Of a stretch of DNA of 64,000 nucleotides, positions 34,426 through 48,345 are shown in pieces. The position numbers and the translations under genes are program-made. The notes under the pieces were generated by a model. The model was not told where the DNA came from. It was given only the letters and a program-made list of their open reading frames with translations, and made no database searches. Origin of the DNA: Ottelia alismoides (Eukaryota; Streptophyta; Magnoliopsida; Alismatales; Hydrocharitaceae); assembly GCA_037367405.1 (NCBI GenBank), contig JAZKJV010010547.1, forward strand, positions 1 through 64,000. The letters run 5' to 3'. Position 1 is the first letter of the stretch. Each line of letters opens with the position of its first letter.

Positions 34426-35590
34426 AAGTGATTACGGACATTTGATCATGCATTATTTATCACAAATAAGCATATGTTAACCATGCCATTTGCTTACTCT
34501 ATCGAGTGACTTTGAATACATCCAGATTAAAGGGTGCAATATGCCACCCAACACATCTATTTTAGGTTGCGGTCTTCAAGGTATCTACTCGATGCTTAAG
34601 TGTGCATGCTCAATCCCTTGCGATAATGAAATTTTGCAAAATCAACGCTAGCGATTTGCTCAATTTTGAGATGCTTGGAAGTGGCAATGGTCATATATTA
34701 TCTATTACTTAAATACAACTGCACCACAATAGTATCATATCTGTGAAGTCCAGTTTTACTTGAGAGCAAATCCGAACATCCATTTTAGAATAGTAATTTA
34801 ATAATATTCATTAACGGTAAAATGGGTATCTGTAAATATTCAAGTCATGACATTTTAATGTCATTTTATTATTGTCAACTTAAATACAAGAAACGTCAAT
34901 ATCTAAATATTCATTCCATTTATCTTAAATGCACCTCTTCGAAGAATGCATTTGAAATTAATTTACTTGGCTGAAACACACTATCTCCATGCTGGTATGA
35001 TGGAATTTCTTCTACTTTGTTTGAGCGATTTTATGGAACTCATCAATGACTCATATTCTATCATGAATATACCTATAATAATATAAAGAATTATAACGTT
35101 TGTCCAAAACATTATTGCATTAACACTTCAAATAGGTAAAGCAAGATCTTAATACATATTTCAAAAATTATATGATGCTGATATAGAAAAACTAATAACG
35201 AACCTCAAATAGATAAAGCAGGATCATAATACATATTTCAAAATTTAAGGAATCATTTTCTCGTTGGAAATTTTGAAGTATTTATGAACATATATATATA
35301 TATATATGCAAGCGATTCGTGAGAGACTTGATCTTATGAATATATTATTATTTCAAATTAAAAAATGCTCGTCTGGACTAAATAATGAATAAGTCAAATG
35401 TTGAATTACTTAGTTGTGATGCAATAAATTTCATTTTAGAATAATCCATATGCCTTGTGACACAAAGGCATTCTACTTTCAATCATACGTTTCTTTTCTT
35501 TTTATAATGCCAACCATGCAAAAATAAAAGTCAACCATTCTTAATACCGAACATATATGCTAACATGTTTATGCCAATAGATTTTATCTT
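34426..35590. other. AT-rich gene-free sequence with a local duplication
   Basis: Nothing coding. Two similar ~42-bp stretches (cttcaaatag... at 35127-35168 and cctcaaatag... at 35205-35245) form a spaced direct repeat. Confidence 0.5.
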
Positions 35591-35736
35591 TGTTGAGAAT
35601 TAGGCTACTGTTTCTTAAATAAAAAGAGGGATCCTAAGGCTCCTTATATAATCGGAGGCCTAGGATTTGGGGTTACGGTAGAATTATGAAAAAGACAAAG
35701 ACTAACCATATGGAATAGGGACTAGGAATCTCAACA
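35591..35736 (-). repeat. 3' LTR of the Ale-type copia element
   Basis: 146 bp on the minus strand, starting TGTTGAGATTCC and ending AATTCTCAACA (inverted termini), with ttatataagg as a TATA-like box. Directly upstream in sense is the purine-rich cttgaaggagaa, the usual position of the polypurine tract. A matching 5' LTR was not found. Confidence 0.7.
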
Positions 35737-35739
35737 TTC

Positions 35740-38700
35740 TCCTTCAAGTTGGAACATATATATCGATCATGCCTAACTTGTTACAACATTTTTCAAATTG
35801 TGCATGTGCGAGTGGTTTAGTAAACAAGTATGCAGACCGATCAGAAGAAGGTATACTATGAGTACGTAGTAATCCTCTTTGTATTAGATCTCTGGTCTAG
35901 TGGCAATCAATTTCCACATGTTTGGTGCGTTCATGAAACATAGGATTATTTGCTACATGAATTTGCTGCTTGATTGTCGTACCTAATCTCCACAGTATTG
36001 CTAGGAGTAATGTGAAGATATGTAAGTAGAGAATGAATCCAAAATAGTTCTGTAGCGATTTGAGCCATGGCCATGTATTCACTTTCAACGCTCGAGCAGG
36101 AAACAATTGCTTGTTTCTTACTTCTCCACGTAACAAGGTTTCCTGCTAAGAAAGTGCTAAACCTGTAGTGGACTTTCTATCAAGCATGCATCCTTCATAA
36201 TCTACATCGGAGTTTTCCATGAGGTCAAAGCTGTTGCCTTTGGTGAATAAAAGGACTTTTCTTGGTGATGATTTGATGTACCTTATAACCATCATGCATG
36301 CATCGAAGTGAGCTGATGTAGGGGAATCCATAAATCAGATTAACTTCCCAATAACAAGAGAGATATGTGGTCAAGTGATGGTAAGATATAATACTTTTCC
36401 CATCAGATGTCTATATCGTCTGCTATCTTCAAAATCTCCTATCTCGTAGATGTGTCCCTTAGATTCCATGGGCATCTTGGCTGGCTTGGAGCCTAGCATC
36501 CCAGTTTCCTGAAGAAGATCAATGGCATTGTTTCGTCGAGACATAACTATTCCTCGCTTGGATCTTGCTATTTCAATCCCTAGAAAGTATCGTAGTGGCC
36601 CCAAGTCCTTGATTATAAATTGTTTTGCTAGTTGTTTCCTTATTTCTTCAATCCCATCTCGATCATCTCATGTAAGGATGTTGTCATCTACATAGACCAA
36701 CATAGACACAGTTCCCTTGCCATTCCTCCGTATAAATAGGGAATAATCTGCTAAAGATCTTTTGAAGTTCAGATTCACAAGTACATCTGATAATTTTTGA
36801 AACTAGACACGAGGGCTTTGTTTGAGACCGTATACTGCTTTTTCATAGTAGACATACCTTCTGACACTCCCCTTTAGCCTCAAAACCAAGTGGTTGCTGC
36901 ATGTGAATAGTTTCTTGGAGATCGCCATAAATAAAAGTATTCTTTACATCCAGCTAATGCAAGGACCAATCAAGTTGTACTACTATTTCCATAAGAATCC
37001 GTAGAGTGGATAAGCGACCCACTGACGAAAAATGCGTCAAAGAAGTAAACACTATATGTTTGTGTGAATCCTTTTGCCACAAGTCGTGCTTTGTTGTGAG
37101 AGATCACACCATCTGGATTGTACTTGACAGTAAACACCCATTTGAATCCTACAATTCTGTGATTGCTCAGAGGATCAATCAACTTCCACGTGTTCCGAGA
37201 GATTAATACTGATATTTCTTCTTCCATTGCTAAACGTCATCTGGAGTCCCTCATTGCTATAATATGATTTATGAGGGATGACTGTATCTGAAATTGCTTG
37301 GGCAAACTGCTTATATGTAGGACCAAGATTGGAGAAGGAGACAATGACAGAGATTGGATGCTTCGTACCATATCAAGATGGGCATTGTCGGATCCTCTTC
37401 CGCAGATCTATTGGTATGTATAGTGAACCTGCATCTATATCCAATGATGCGCGATTGTCGTTAGGTTGTAAAAACTCTGTCAAAGGACATACCTGAGGAG
37501 ATGTTGCCCGCATAGAAGGGGGTGTTCCACTTCAGCAAGAAGAACATGTAGATGTTCAGTAGTATTTGGTGGCAGAGAGACGTTTGAACCAGGCCTAGTG
37601 TAGTAGGAAAGAGAATCGAAGAAAGTAACATTAGCACTTATGTAGTGTCTCTTGGATCATGGGTCTTAGCATCGATAACCATTCTGATATCAAGAGTAAC
37701 CCAAGAAGATACATTTGACTTCCCTGGCAGAGAACTTATCCCTATCAGGATGAAGAAGGTGAACGAAGGCTACACAACCAAAAACTTTGGGAGGTACGTG
37801 AAATAAAGCTTTTCCCGGGAAGAGGACCTTGATAGATATTTTCTCATCAATGGGGCTTGAAGGCATACAATTTATTAAGAATGTAGCCGTTAAGATTGTA
37901 ACTCCCCAATAGGGCGACAATAGGTGATAATCTATGAGCATGGTGCGTGCAACATCAAGAATATATCTATGCTTCCGTTCTACTACACCATTTTGTTGGA
38001 ATGTATGAGAACAAGAGGTTTGATGCAAAATCACTTATGATATAAGCAGGGACTGTATGTAATGTGAGACTACTTCTTTAGCATTATCGGTTTTGAGTTT
38101 TTTGATGGTGGTACTGAATTGGTTCTTGATTTCATGTATAAATTGAATAAGAATATGATAAGCATCAGATTTATTTTCATCAAGAAGGACAAAGATACTA
38201 GATAAAAATCATCAATAAGGACTAAATAATATCTATTCCAAGTCGACCGGGATAGAGATTGGATTCCCATACATTAAGATGAATGAGTTCAAATTGGCTA
38301 TTAGAATGAATTGTACCAGAAGAAAAAGAGCTCCTGTGATGTTTCCCAATTGGCATACCTCACTCGTTAAGCTGGTAGTGAGAGGGAGCTAGGGAATAAT
38401 CCATCGAAGCTTGTGAAGAGAAGGATGACCCAAACGTTGTTGCCAGATAGCACCAGAGGACATAGAAAAAGAGGTCCCTGTGTGGGCAACAATCTTGGAT
38501 GACTGAACAAGGTGGTATACACTCCTTCATGGCACGCACCAATCGTCCTCCCAGTTAGTATGTCCTGAAAAACTCATGAAATTGCATCAAAAATAGCTCT
38601 ACAGTGGAGTTCGTTGCACATCTGACTAACTAAAAAAAGACTGATCGGAAAGTTTTGGACGAATACAATATTATTGAGTCTGATGTTAGGAATTAAGTGA

Positions 38701-39780
38701 ACATCACCTTTTCCTTTTATCAGGGAAAACCAACCATCTACGACTTGCACGAATCGAACAAGAGGCATACTATGTAATTGATGTAATGAGTTTTTGTCGC
38801 CACAAAGGTGAGTGGATGCACCTGTATTAATCAACGAATTGAACTTTGTACTTTTATTCGCATATGCAATAAATATGCCTGAACGAGCTACCACTGCAAT
38901 GTCCGTAGGAAGGGTTGGGTATGAGCTCCCTGATTTTCCAGGTTGTAGTCTATTGAGACATTGTAACAAGTCGATGAAATCTCTTCTGGGAATAGATAGG
39001 TCATCTCCCTCATTGGCGGCTCTCACATTGTTAACCGGGTGGTCATACCTGTTGTAACATACTACCTTTGTGTAACCAAACATATGACAATAGGTGCATT
39101 GTATTGAGTCACGGCCTCATCCTGGAGTAAAACATCCTCGGCTATGGTTCCTGAAGGATCCATGACCTCCTCGCCCAGATGGGGCAGCTAGTGCAGAAAG
39201 TTGACCCTGATTGTTGCTTCTAATGCTTGTGGCAGGAATAGCAAGGCGGCTTAATGTGTTATAAGCTTCTTCAATTTTAGGAATGCGGTTGTAATCATTT
39301 GGTCACGAGTTGCTGAGTAAGTTAGATCAAGTTCACCAAGGAAACTAGGACAACCATTTGTTGGTTATGCAACTTTTGAGTAAAGCATGTACATCCTAGA
39401 ACACAAGCATTATATCGTTCAAAAAGTGATTTCAAGAGAGAGAAATATTCTGATAGGGTACACCCGATTTGTGTCATATTGAGCATTTCAAAGTATGTCT
39501 CATACATGTGGCTAGAACTTTGTGTTGACCATATGTTGCTTGAATGGAAGTCCACATGTCATAAGCAGTATTGTAATAAACAAGCTCATCTGCAATCCCG
39601 TCAATGACACTGAGCATGATCCAAGAACTGACCATGCCATCATCTTTTTACCCATGTTGTATATTTTCCTGTCTTTTCAGCAGAATCTGACTCCAGGAGA
39701 ATGTGTTCCTTTAATAATCTAAAATTGTCGTAGTATAGGAGGCAAACTCAATTCGTCAAAAACCACAATCTTTTGAATGT
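35740..39780 (-). pseudogene. Ty1/copia (Ale-like) gag-pol remnant
   Basis: Minus strand, sense order from 39780 down. Gag with YYNTAYDMWTSIQATYGQ. Zinc knuckle near 39080 reading CTYCHMFGYTKVVC (His changed to Tyr). Protease with INTGASTHLCGD. Integrase with YYLVLIDDF and later NGVVERKHRYILDVARTML. RT opening WKLIDPLSNHRIVGFKWVF, KARLVAKGFTQ, and later LRYFLGIEIARSKRGI. RNase H with YIKSSPRKVLLF and DRKSTTG. A run of frameshifts and stops shows it is dead. The order gag-PR-IN-RT-RH is that of copia. The RT catalytic stretch (about 36600-36970) is still readable as DNA but not as one frame. The 5' LTR and PBS are missing or unrecognisable. Confidence 0.88.
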
Positions 39781-40744
39781 TGTGGAGTATTTATACTTGG
39801 CAAGTCTACCAAGGTCGAATACAATGACACAACTACTCACTCTATTTATCGAATTTTGATCAATGAAGCACATGTGTGAAGTATTTCTCAATTTCTGGTC
39901 TTTATGAAAATGCATGGTGAACGATGCAGGTTATAGTGTAATAAAATGAGCATGCCATTTCAAAGTTTCAGTCCAAGAGACTCTCGTAAGAACCAAATCC
40001 TCGACACTAGGGAATAAATCATTTCTTGCATTTAATTCATCATCTTTTTAGTTGTCAGTCATAAAAATAAATAAGGAAGGCCAGTTAATGGAGGGCATAG
40101 GATGGTGTCTTTTCTTCTCTCCCTCTCATTGGACAAGAATCCTCTCGTGTGCCTTGTTAACTCGACGTGTATGTATTTTTGATGTTGATCAGTGCGTGCG
40201 TCAAGAGATTGATGAGTTGTCTGCACTTGTTTTCCTGGGAGTACACTAGAATGTGTCGCTTTTGAGTATCTATCATACCTTCAACACCTAGACTTGTGTC
40301 ACTATAGGATGCAAAGCTCAGTTTGTGTGCTAGCTCGACTCATAGAAGCCTAAGATTGTGGTCCAAGTGGAGACTTTGAAAGGTTGGGAGCACTCAACTC
40401 GCCTTTGGTGGAAGCTCTTTGAATTTGACCTTGTAGTGTGAGAGCTTTTCAACAATAACTTTCTTTATTTTCTCTTTTTTTGGCTAGCTTCACTGCTTTT
40501 ACTAAGTTGGCGCACGCTGGTCAATAAATTTTAATGTTTCATCACACCATGGTACATAGGTAAATACCAAGAGATAGCATAAGAAATTGTTCCCATACTA
40601 ACTAAGATTGTTGACATTCAGGTTTCATGAAGCCATATCGATTTTATCCCATCCTCAAGTATCATAAATTTAGGTATAGACTTGAATCCCTCATCTGAGT
40701 TCCTTAAGTGAATCATCAACTCATCTCATCATAACTACAGTTGA
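39781..40744. other. Gene-free sequence between copia and Athila remnants
   Basis: No recognisable copia 5' LTR, primer-binding site or other feature. Short open frames only. Confidence 0.4.
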
Positions 40745-43700
40745 GCAAGTGAGGTACTAATCATATTCTTTAAGGTAGAGACTAAGTATGCATATATAGC
40801 ACACATATCTTCCAAACTAAGGAAATGTGAATAACTAAGTCATACAACCAAAAATATATAACAAATAAGCATGTAGAGATCAATCCACAGAAAGCAAATC
40901 AGGTAACCTATGATTATTTCTTAACCAATGTGTATTATGTACATACTTTTCTTTCATCCTTTTTATGTGGGTTTTTTTATTTTATATTTTTTATTTAAAT
41001 TAATTAAATATGATAATTATATATAATATAGAAATAATAATAATATAGATATAGATATATAGTATTATATAGAAAAATATAGATATATATATATATATAT
41101 ATATGTAAATAGAGAGAACAATCAAATATACATGATGATTTTTTAGGTTTTTATATTTTTAAGGTTTTCATTTTACAATTTTTTAGTTTCTTTTTAACTT
41201 TTGAAAACAAAATAATTAATATAGGGTATATGGTATATATATGTATACATAGCTATATAGTATATAATGCATAAATATATATATAGCTTAAAAATATAGG
41301 ATATGTATTTTAAATGTTTTCTTGATTTTTATGGTATTTTTACATAATTTTATGTATTTTTAAATAAGAAAAAATGCAAAATAGGGAACAAATAATATAT
41401 TCAAATGATTTTTGGATTTTAAAATATTAAATAAGTCATAAAATATCTAAAATCATTGTTAATATATGTTATATATAATAAAGGAAATAAAAGAAGAAAT
41501 ATCAATATTTAGGGTTTTTAATAATTTTTCTGATTTTTATATGTTTTTGGGTATTTTTCAATTTTTTTCTTTTGATATTTTTATGTTATTTTTGATCTAG
41601 AGTGAAATCATAACATCATAAAGATAATATGATTTTTTGGAATTCATAAATGGGTTTTAATAATTTTTGTGACTTTTATAGTTAAACAGGGAAATTTAAG
41701 TCATAGTTCAAAATTTTGTAAAATAGATAAAATCTTTAAAATTCAAATTAAAAATTATAGCAATTAAATACATCTTCCAAGGCATACAAGGTAATTTTGG
41801 CAAAATTAAATTCGCGCTGGAAGCACTCTTAACAAAAAGATCGAGAAAATGCAAATAATTTTGCTGCAAGGACATGTTTGTAGATCAAAATAAGTAGAAA
41901 TGCATTTCATAATGCCATTACAAAATCCAGGGGCCTAAGTGAAAGTCTCGCACAATACATAAAATAACACGCGCATTGTAAGGGCATTTTAGCAAATGTA
42001 AAGAAGGCACGGGTCTTATATACAATTTTCCCACAAAATTTAACACTCCATATACAATTAGATGGATTAAAAACAAATAAGAAAGTAGGAAGGCATACAT
42101 GATATTTGCAAAAACTCACATGGGGAGCCCACATGAGCTGGCAGGTACATATGGGCAATTTGATAAACATGCAAGGGCCTTATTATAATTTTTTCATAAA
42201 TATCTACACTTTAGCACGATATAAGAATACTAAATGGAAAATAGAAAAGGGAAAGGGGGTTCAGGTTAATTTACCCCATACTGCATGATGAAGAACGGTC
42301 CGGATCAAATCACTTAACCGTATTGGATAATGGATGCGCGCTTCGTTTCGTCGCTTGATCAACGCCCGAGATTAGATCTAGGTGAAGGTGTCGATCCAAT
42401 GGATGCTACTGCTCGGGAAGAATGTGGAAGAACAGGACTTCCCCCGACCTTCGATCACCATTATCTCGCTCCTCCAAGAGTCTCTTGTTATGCTCCAATG
42501 CTCTATACATCCGAGAGGTGATTCCACAGTTGATGGTGCCCTCCAGAAGGTCCAGAAATTGGTGATGGGGTCATGGAATCTCGAAGAAGTACGAGTTCCT
42601 GGAGACCCTTGTCTAAGTTCGATGATGGCCCAATAAGGGCTCGATCGACATGGAACGTGCACGGAAATGGTCTTGGGCACAAAGCAATGTTCTTCAGCCA
42701 AAAATGAAGCTAAGATGCATACGGATGAAGGTGAGCAGAGAGACTCTAGTGAAAGACGAAGGTGGAACCTCGATTCATCAATCCAACAAGGATCGGGGAT
42801 CCATATGGGGTTATCATATGAAGAACGCGAGGGGGGATGAAATGGGGTGAATGTGGTGGTCGGAGACTGTCGGGAGCACAGTGGAATAGCCGGAGCCCTA
42901 GTGGCTCCAGCAATCGAACAAATGGGAAATAAAGCTGCCCTGACGGATTAAAAGCTAATCTAATTGTAGAATTGAAATGCGATAAAGAAATCTACCTAGG
43001 AATTAAAAAGACGTAGCTCTCATATTTGTTGGTGGGTAGGGTGCAGGGTGGTCGAAGAAGCTCGCCTTGGATCCACTCCTCTCCTCGCTTTGCCACTTTC
43101 GAGCACAGGGGAAGGTTCGTTGTCACCGGCCTTTGATGTATACACACAAGGACTCGGAAAGAAGCTACAAAAGGGATCGAAAAGCACAAGGTGGAGATGA
43201 GGGCATGTTTATAGATGAATTTTGGTCGAGATTCGAGGATCGATGGCATGACAAGGAGAAGTGGTATGTGTGGATTCGATGATGGTCGAAGATCGTGGAT
43301 GATATGGTTGTATAAGGGTGTAAGGCTCGAGAGGAATGGGAGCAAGATGAAGGTGAGAAAATGGCAAGAAAATGGATTTCTCATGACTTCTAGCAGAAGT
43401 CAGAAGGGTAAGGTACAGTTGACCCTAGGTCAACAAAATCCCACACTCGGTTAGTTCATGTGGACAAACCAGGAAATTTCAAGGCAAAAATACCTTGGAA
43501 AATGTATAAAAAATAACATATGATTTAATTAATTTTTTGTTAAAACATAAAAAATATTCCTAATTTTCTGTAGTATTTATTACCTATGTTTATGTATTGT
43601 TCTAAAGTGTTTTATTACAAGATACGTTTTACAAGTACCAATATAGGTATATTCATCTATATTTTATGTATTTTTTAATTTTATATTTTATATTTTATTA

Positions 43701-44590
43701 TTTTGTACAAATATTTTATATATTCATGACTTATTTGAATATACCAAAATATAATGTTTATTGTATTTTCTGATGTTATTTGCACATTTAGATAAATATA
43801 GATATATAATATATATATGTAAATATAGATATTTCATATATTTATTTTGTTTCTTTTCTTTATTTTTGTGTTTTATTTATGAGTTTATTCTATTCTAGGT
43901 ATGTACATATATTACAAATAATATTTACAAATTATAAAAATATAAAATTATAAAAAAAATAAAGAATAAATAAAATGAGTATTTTCTTGAGGTAAATTAT
44001 ACAATAGAGGCCTAAAAATTAACTTCCACATCTTAACTTCTAATTAAATGAAACCACCTTCATTAAATAGCTTATTACTTTTGAGTATTTAAATAGGAGA
44101 TATGGGTCTATGAATTTTGGATTTTGGCTTTTCATTCAAAGTATAAAATGAACACTAATTATTATTTTTTGCAAACTCAATTTTTTATTTTCTATACATT
44201 TTTATCTCCAGCTTTCATGTACAAAGTTTATTGATGTGATGAATAAATAATAAAAAATAAAATAGATCCCAAAAATGCATTATTGTGAATAAAAGAATAT
44301 GGATTTTATTGCATTGTTGGTCCTTATCTCCCCATACTTTGTTCATTGCCGACCAAATCAGTTCTTGACTTGCTCTCGGAGATTAGGGTCATAAAATACC
44401 TTTGCTATTTAATTCTTTTTCTTTTCATTCCTTTATTATATAATTTTGGCATTAAAAATTGTATTTTATATACAATCAATGGAACAAATAATGAATGTTA
44501 ATTTGTACAAAATAATGCTATATGCATACATTATCTAGGGTTTTTAAGGCCAAAATGATGGAATAAAGGAGATAAAATGGAGATTCATCG
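40745..44590 (-). mobile_element. 3' LTR of the Athila element
   Basis: Right border: gattcatcg at 44582-44590, a one-base variant of the family end (gattcatca), next to a polypurine tract in sense. The left border is approximate; family similarity is clear from about 40845 (gtagagatcaatccacagaaagc, compare gtagattgtcgaacacaggg at 60912). Layout as in the solo LTR at 25110: AT-rich lead, ggggcctaagtgaaagt block near 41930, GC-rich part 42280-43450 with W-box pair, AT-rich end. It differs strongly from the other LTR of the same element, so the element is old or has recombined. Confidence 0.65.
43418..43434. promoter_or_regulatory. Palindromic W-box pair in Athila 3' LTR
   Basis: GTTGACC-cta-GGTCAAC, the same paired WRKY core as in the LTRs at 27610 and 63307. 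Confidence 0.5.
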
Positions 44591-44603
44591 CCCCCCCCCC
44601 TCT
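44591..44603 (-). promoter_or_regulatory. Polypurine tract of the Athila element
   Basis: On the minus strand agaggggggggg sits immediately before the LTR start. This is where plus-strand DNA synthesis is primed in LTR retrotransposons. Confidence 0.65.
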
Positions 44604-46600
44604 ATTTGCCTTTGCTAGTCCCTAGCAAACACTCATGTAATAAGTGCAGAAAATAAAAAAGAAGAAAAGAAAAAGAAATAACTTGGAATAATTTTCGACT
44701 ATTAAATTATAACTTGGAATAGTTTTCGACTTTTAAACTAATCTTTCATAAAATCAAAGGTTGGAACTCAGAGAAGGCCTTTGGATTAATTGTATGTTCA
44801 GAACCACATGGAAGTCAGGAAGTGTGACATAACAGCCTTTAGATTCCCTAGTTCTATCATCCAGTCCAATTCACAACCATGTCAGAATCATCCTCTCAGT
44901 TGCATACTCTTGCTACCTTGAAATGATAGAACCATGTGTGTGAATTTTTTCAGCTCTTCCCATACAAAATCATTTAACCATCAAAGGCATATGTTCTTCT
45001 GGTAACTCATCCTCTTGGAGACAGATATTCTCTTCTAAGGTCAGGTGCTCCCGGTCTTTACAACCGAATGGGGGAGAAGTTAGGAGAATGGGAAAAGAAG
45101 TGGGAATGGACAAATGTAGTCTTCATTCCCTTGTGAACCTGGTCAGTGTAACCGATTCTTCACCAAGAAGTAGCCTTTTTTCGAAAGCTCAAATTTTGTG
45201 GAGTTTTTGGTATAGGCTTCTTTGGATATTTTGACTTTGTACAGCTTCTGCATTCTTGTTTGTGCCACGATGGATATAGCATCTTTTTGTTCCACCTAAA
45301 TTTTTTTGTGGGGAGGTCTTGGAAAAGTTGATCGGTAAACCATTCCTCATCTGAAGCATTATCTCAATCCATCTCCAGTTTTAGATATCATTATTACCAA
45401 AAGAAGTGGGTAAGAGTACCGGTGTCAGTAGTCCCTGAGAATGGTTGTTGAGTCACCCTTGACAAAGCGGCCTTGCATCGTCCCAACTTAGACTCCAAGA
45501 TTTTTCAACAGTCCATCTGGGTTGAGCTAAGTGCTAAGTGTGAAGTTTCCAGTCAAGTCATTGTCTTAAGAGTTTTACAGATGATATGAAGGATCCTAGT
45601 TAAGCACATTGAATTGACTCGTGAACATAGTCTTATGGAACCTAAAGAATTAAGTCCAAGTGACCTGAAACATCTCCACTTCCAGTCCTCAGCGGGTTCC
45701 TATGAAATTAAGTGTATTAAGCCTATTCCAAGATCCAATCTTCAGATTGTATTTGGACTTGTTCAATTGTCTAGGTTACTTCGAAAATGTGAATGATATG
45801 TATGATGCAAGAAAAGACGCTTTTGTAGTGCATCTTTTATTTTTGAACTTTTTATGGATTTTTGAAGAAAGTTTTGCAAATTTTTATGCAGTTTTTTAAA
45901 AGATTTTGCAAATGTTTTGGGAATTTTTCAAAATAAAAAGACTTTTGGAAAAAGAAAGAAACATGTGCAGATATTTAGATGGGCATGCATATATTATTAA
46001 CAAGAATTAAGGTCTGACGGATTTACAAGAAATGTGTTAGTTGTGTTTTCTATAAAAATATATATAGTTGGTGAAAAATATTTATTTATTAAAATGTTGT
46101 ATATATTCCTCAACTTATTTGAACATGAATTTTCAACCAATTTTGAAAACTATAGTTCAAAATATTATTTTCAAATAATTTTTACAAATATTTGAAAATC
46201 ATTTTGCAAAGATTTTTCAAACGGTATATATAGATTTTTCAAAATATTTTTGCAATTGTTTTTCCAAACATTTGAAAATAAATTTTCAAAACATTTTATT
46301 TCACAAAAGAAAAGAAATTTTACAAACCAAATATTTTTACGAAGGTTGAAAATATTTTACAGAATATTTTTTAACAGTTTTCAAAAGATTTTTCAAATGT
46401 ATTTTCAAGCTATTTTTCAAACATTTTGTAAAACATTTTTGCCTGATTTACAGAATCAGTATATACAAAAAGAATTTGAGGAATAATATGCATCTTTTTA
46501 TTAATTGATTTAATGAATTGGATATATATATATAATAGTATATTAGCCAAACTTATTGAAAATACGAAAGTACGAGTTATGGCTAAAGTATATACATAGT
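44604..46600 (-). other. Athila 3' non-coding region with TTTTCAAA-rich tract
   Basis: Lies between integrase and 3' LTR. In many Athila elements this region is long and may hold an env-like ORF; I see none here. 45900-46470 is dominated by repeats of the type ttttcaaa / aaatattttt. Confidence 0.5.
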
Positions 46601-46604
46601 ATAT

Positions 46605-46980
46605 ACGACCCCCTATACTTAGCTTGAATTATGTCCTCGTAGATCGAAGAGTGAAGAAAATAAATAACCCGTATTAAGTATAAAAGAGCCTATACTACAC
46701 TGACTAAAGAATAATGAACAAAAGAATGAGAAGCCAGCTGTCCCCCCATACTTATGATCAAATAATCCTAAGTATTGATGATTGTACACAAGGTAGGGAG
46801 GGTCTAGGGTGGGAATGAACAACTCACAGTTTGTCATGTCTCCCCCTATACTTAGGGTAAGACATCCCTAAGTATAGACATGAATATAAACAAGACAGGA
46901 GACAGGTGGTGAGACAAGGAATGTACAAGTTACGTCACGCATCCCCCCTATACTTAGGATGAAGCATGCCTAAGTATAGA
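46605..46980. repeat. Series of hairpins with C-rich (sense purine-rich) flanks
   Basis: Four related units start near 46609, 46741, 46841 and 46941. Two are near-perfect hairpins: ctatacttaggg (46846-46857) with ccctaagtatag (46866-46877), and ctatacttagg (46948-46958) with cctaagtatag (46969-46979). The unit near 46748 is weaker and the first has only one arm. In the element's sense each is followed by agggggga, like a polypurine tract. Confidence 0.7.
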
Positions 46981-46989
46981 AGAAATGAA

Positions 46990-48345
46990 TGAGAAAAATA
47001 GAGCAGAAGATAGAAAATACAACAAAAAAGAAGAAAAGAAGAAAGTTAAATAAAGAGCTTTAAGTAACATTATCTAAATATTTTGATGCTACCGATGTTG
47101 TGGATGCTTCTTCATTGCATATCACTTGGACATAATCAACAACGGCCAAAAAAGTGCCATGCTCGATGTACGGCTTCATTAGCTGACCATTGACGATGAA
47201 TGGTTGTGCGTCAAGCAACAAATATGATACTGCAATGCTTCTGTTGTCATGCACTTCTTGCATTCTGAATGGCCCTGTCCATTTACTCTTTAATTTGTCT
47301 GGGAATATCTTCAAGTTTGCATCAAAAGCCACACTTTATGTCCAGTCTCCAAAGTCTTTTGTATGATGTGTTGGGCATGCTAGCGTTAACCTTCTCTGTG
47401 TACATCAATGTGTTATCATCTACATAGTCTTGGAATTCCAGGAGCTTGTTAAGATCCTCTTTTCTCTTCTGGCCACCTTTTGTGATCCCAAATTGCAGAT
47501 ATTGAGTGCCCATAATGATTTTTGGATCAGTTCTACAGGCAGATGGCACGTGTTTCCATACACAAGACGGTAGGGCAACATGCACATGGAAATTGTAAGC
47601 AATTATGTATGCCCAAAGGTTGGAGTCTAAGAGTTGGGACCAATTCTTTCTGTTCGGCTTCACAAGCTTTTGCAGGATTGCCTTGATTTATCTATTTGAC
47701 AATTCGGCCATGCCATTGGTATTGGATGATAAAGAGACGCAACTCGATGCTTAATGTTGTACTCCTTCGTTAATTTATTGACCTCTCTATTAATGAAGAG
47801 GTTAACCCTATATGATATCAGTATCTTCGGAATCTCGCACCGCTATATGATGTTCTCTCTTAGAAAGCGACAAAATGTATGGCTGCCTACGACTCAGGAG
47901 GGGATAGCTTCAACCCAGTGACTCATGTAGTCAACAACAAGAAGGATGTGCTCGTATCCCTGACTGTTGAGAAAGTGTCCCATGAAGTTGATGCCCCAAG
48001 CATTGAATAAATATGAAATCTGAATGAACTTTAAGGGCATAAAATCTTTGGATGTAAGGGTGCCTCCCAATATTTAACAGTTAGTGCAGAGATTCACAAA
48101 TGTTGCACCATTCTTAAATAGTGTCGGCCACTAGAGGCCACATTGCAATACTTTCACTGACGTTTTATCTCCGGAGTGGTGTCCACCAGATTCGAGCGAA
48201 TGACAATGCTCGAGGATACTATGATGCTCCTCCTTAGGAATACACCGATGCCAAATGCAATCTACTTCTTCTCTGAATAAAAGTGGGTCTTCCCATTGGT
48301 AGAAATAGATGGTGGACAAGAATTTGTCCTTCTTGATATTTATTC
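46990..48345 (-). pseudogene. Athila integrase remnant
   Basis: Sense order from 48345. A zinc-binding H2C2 part with ILEHCHSLESGGHHSG. A core with VVDYMSHWVEAIPS and, after a shift, KNWSQLLDSNLWAYIIAYN, then LVYGNTCHLPVELIQKSLWA. A C-terminal part with FPDKLKSKWTGPFRMQEV and VNGQLMKPYI. These are hallmarks of Athila-clade Ty3 integrase, the enzyme that inserts the cDNA. Several frameshifts and stops. Confidence 0.85.
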
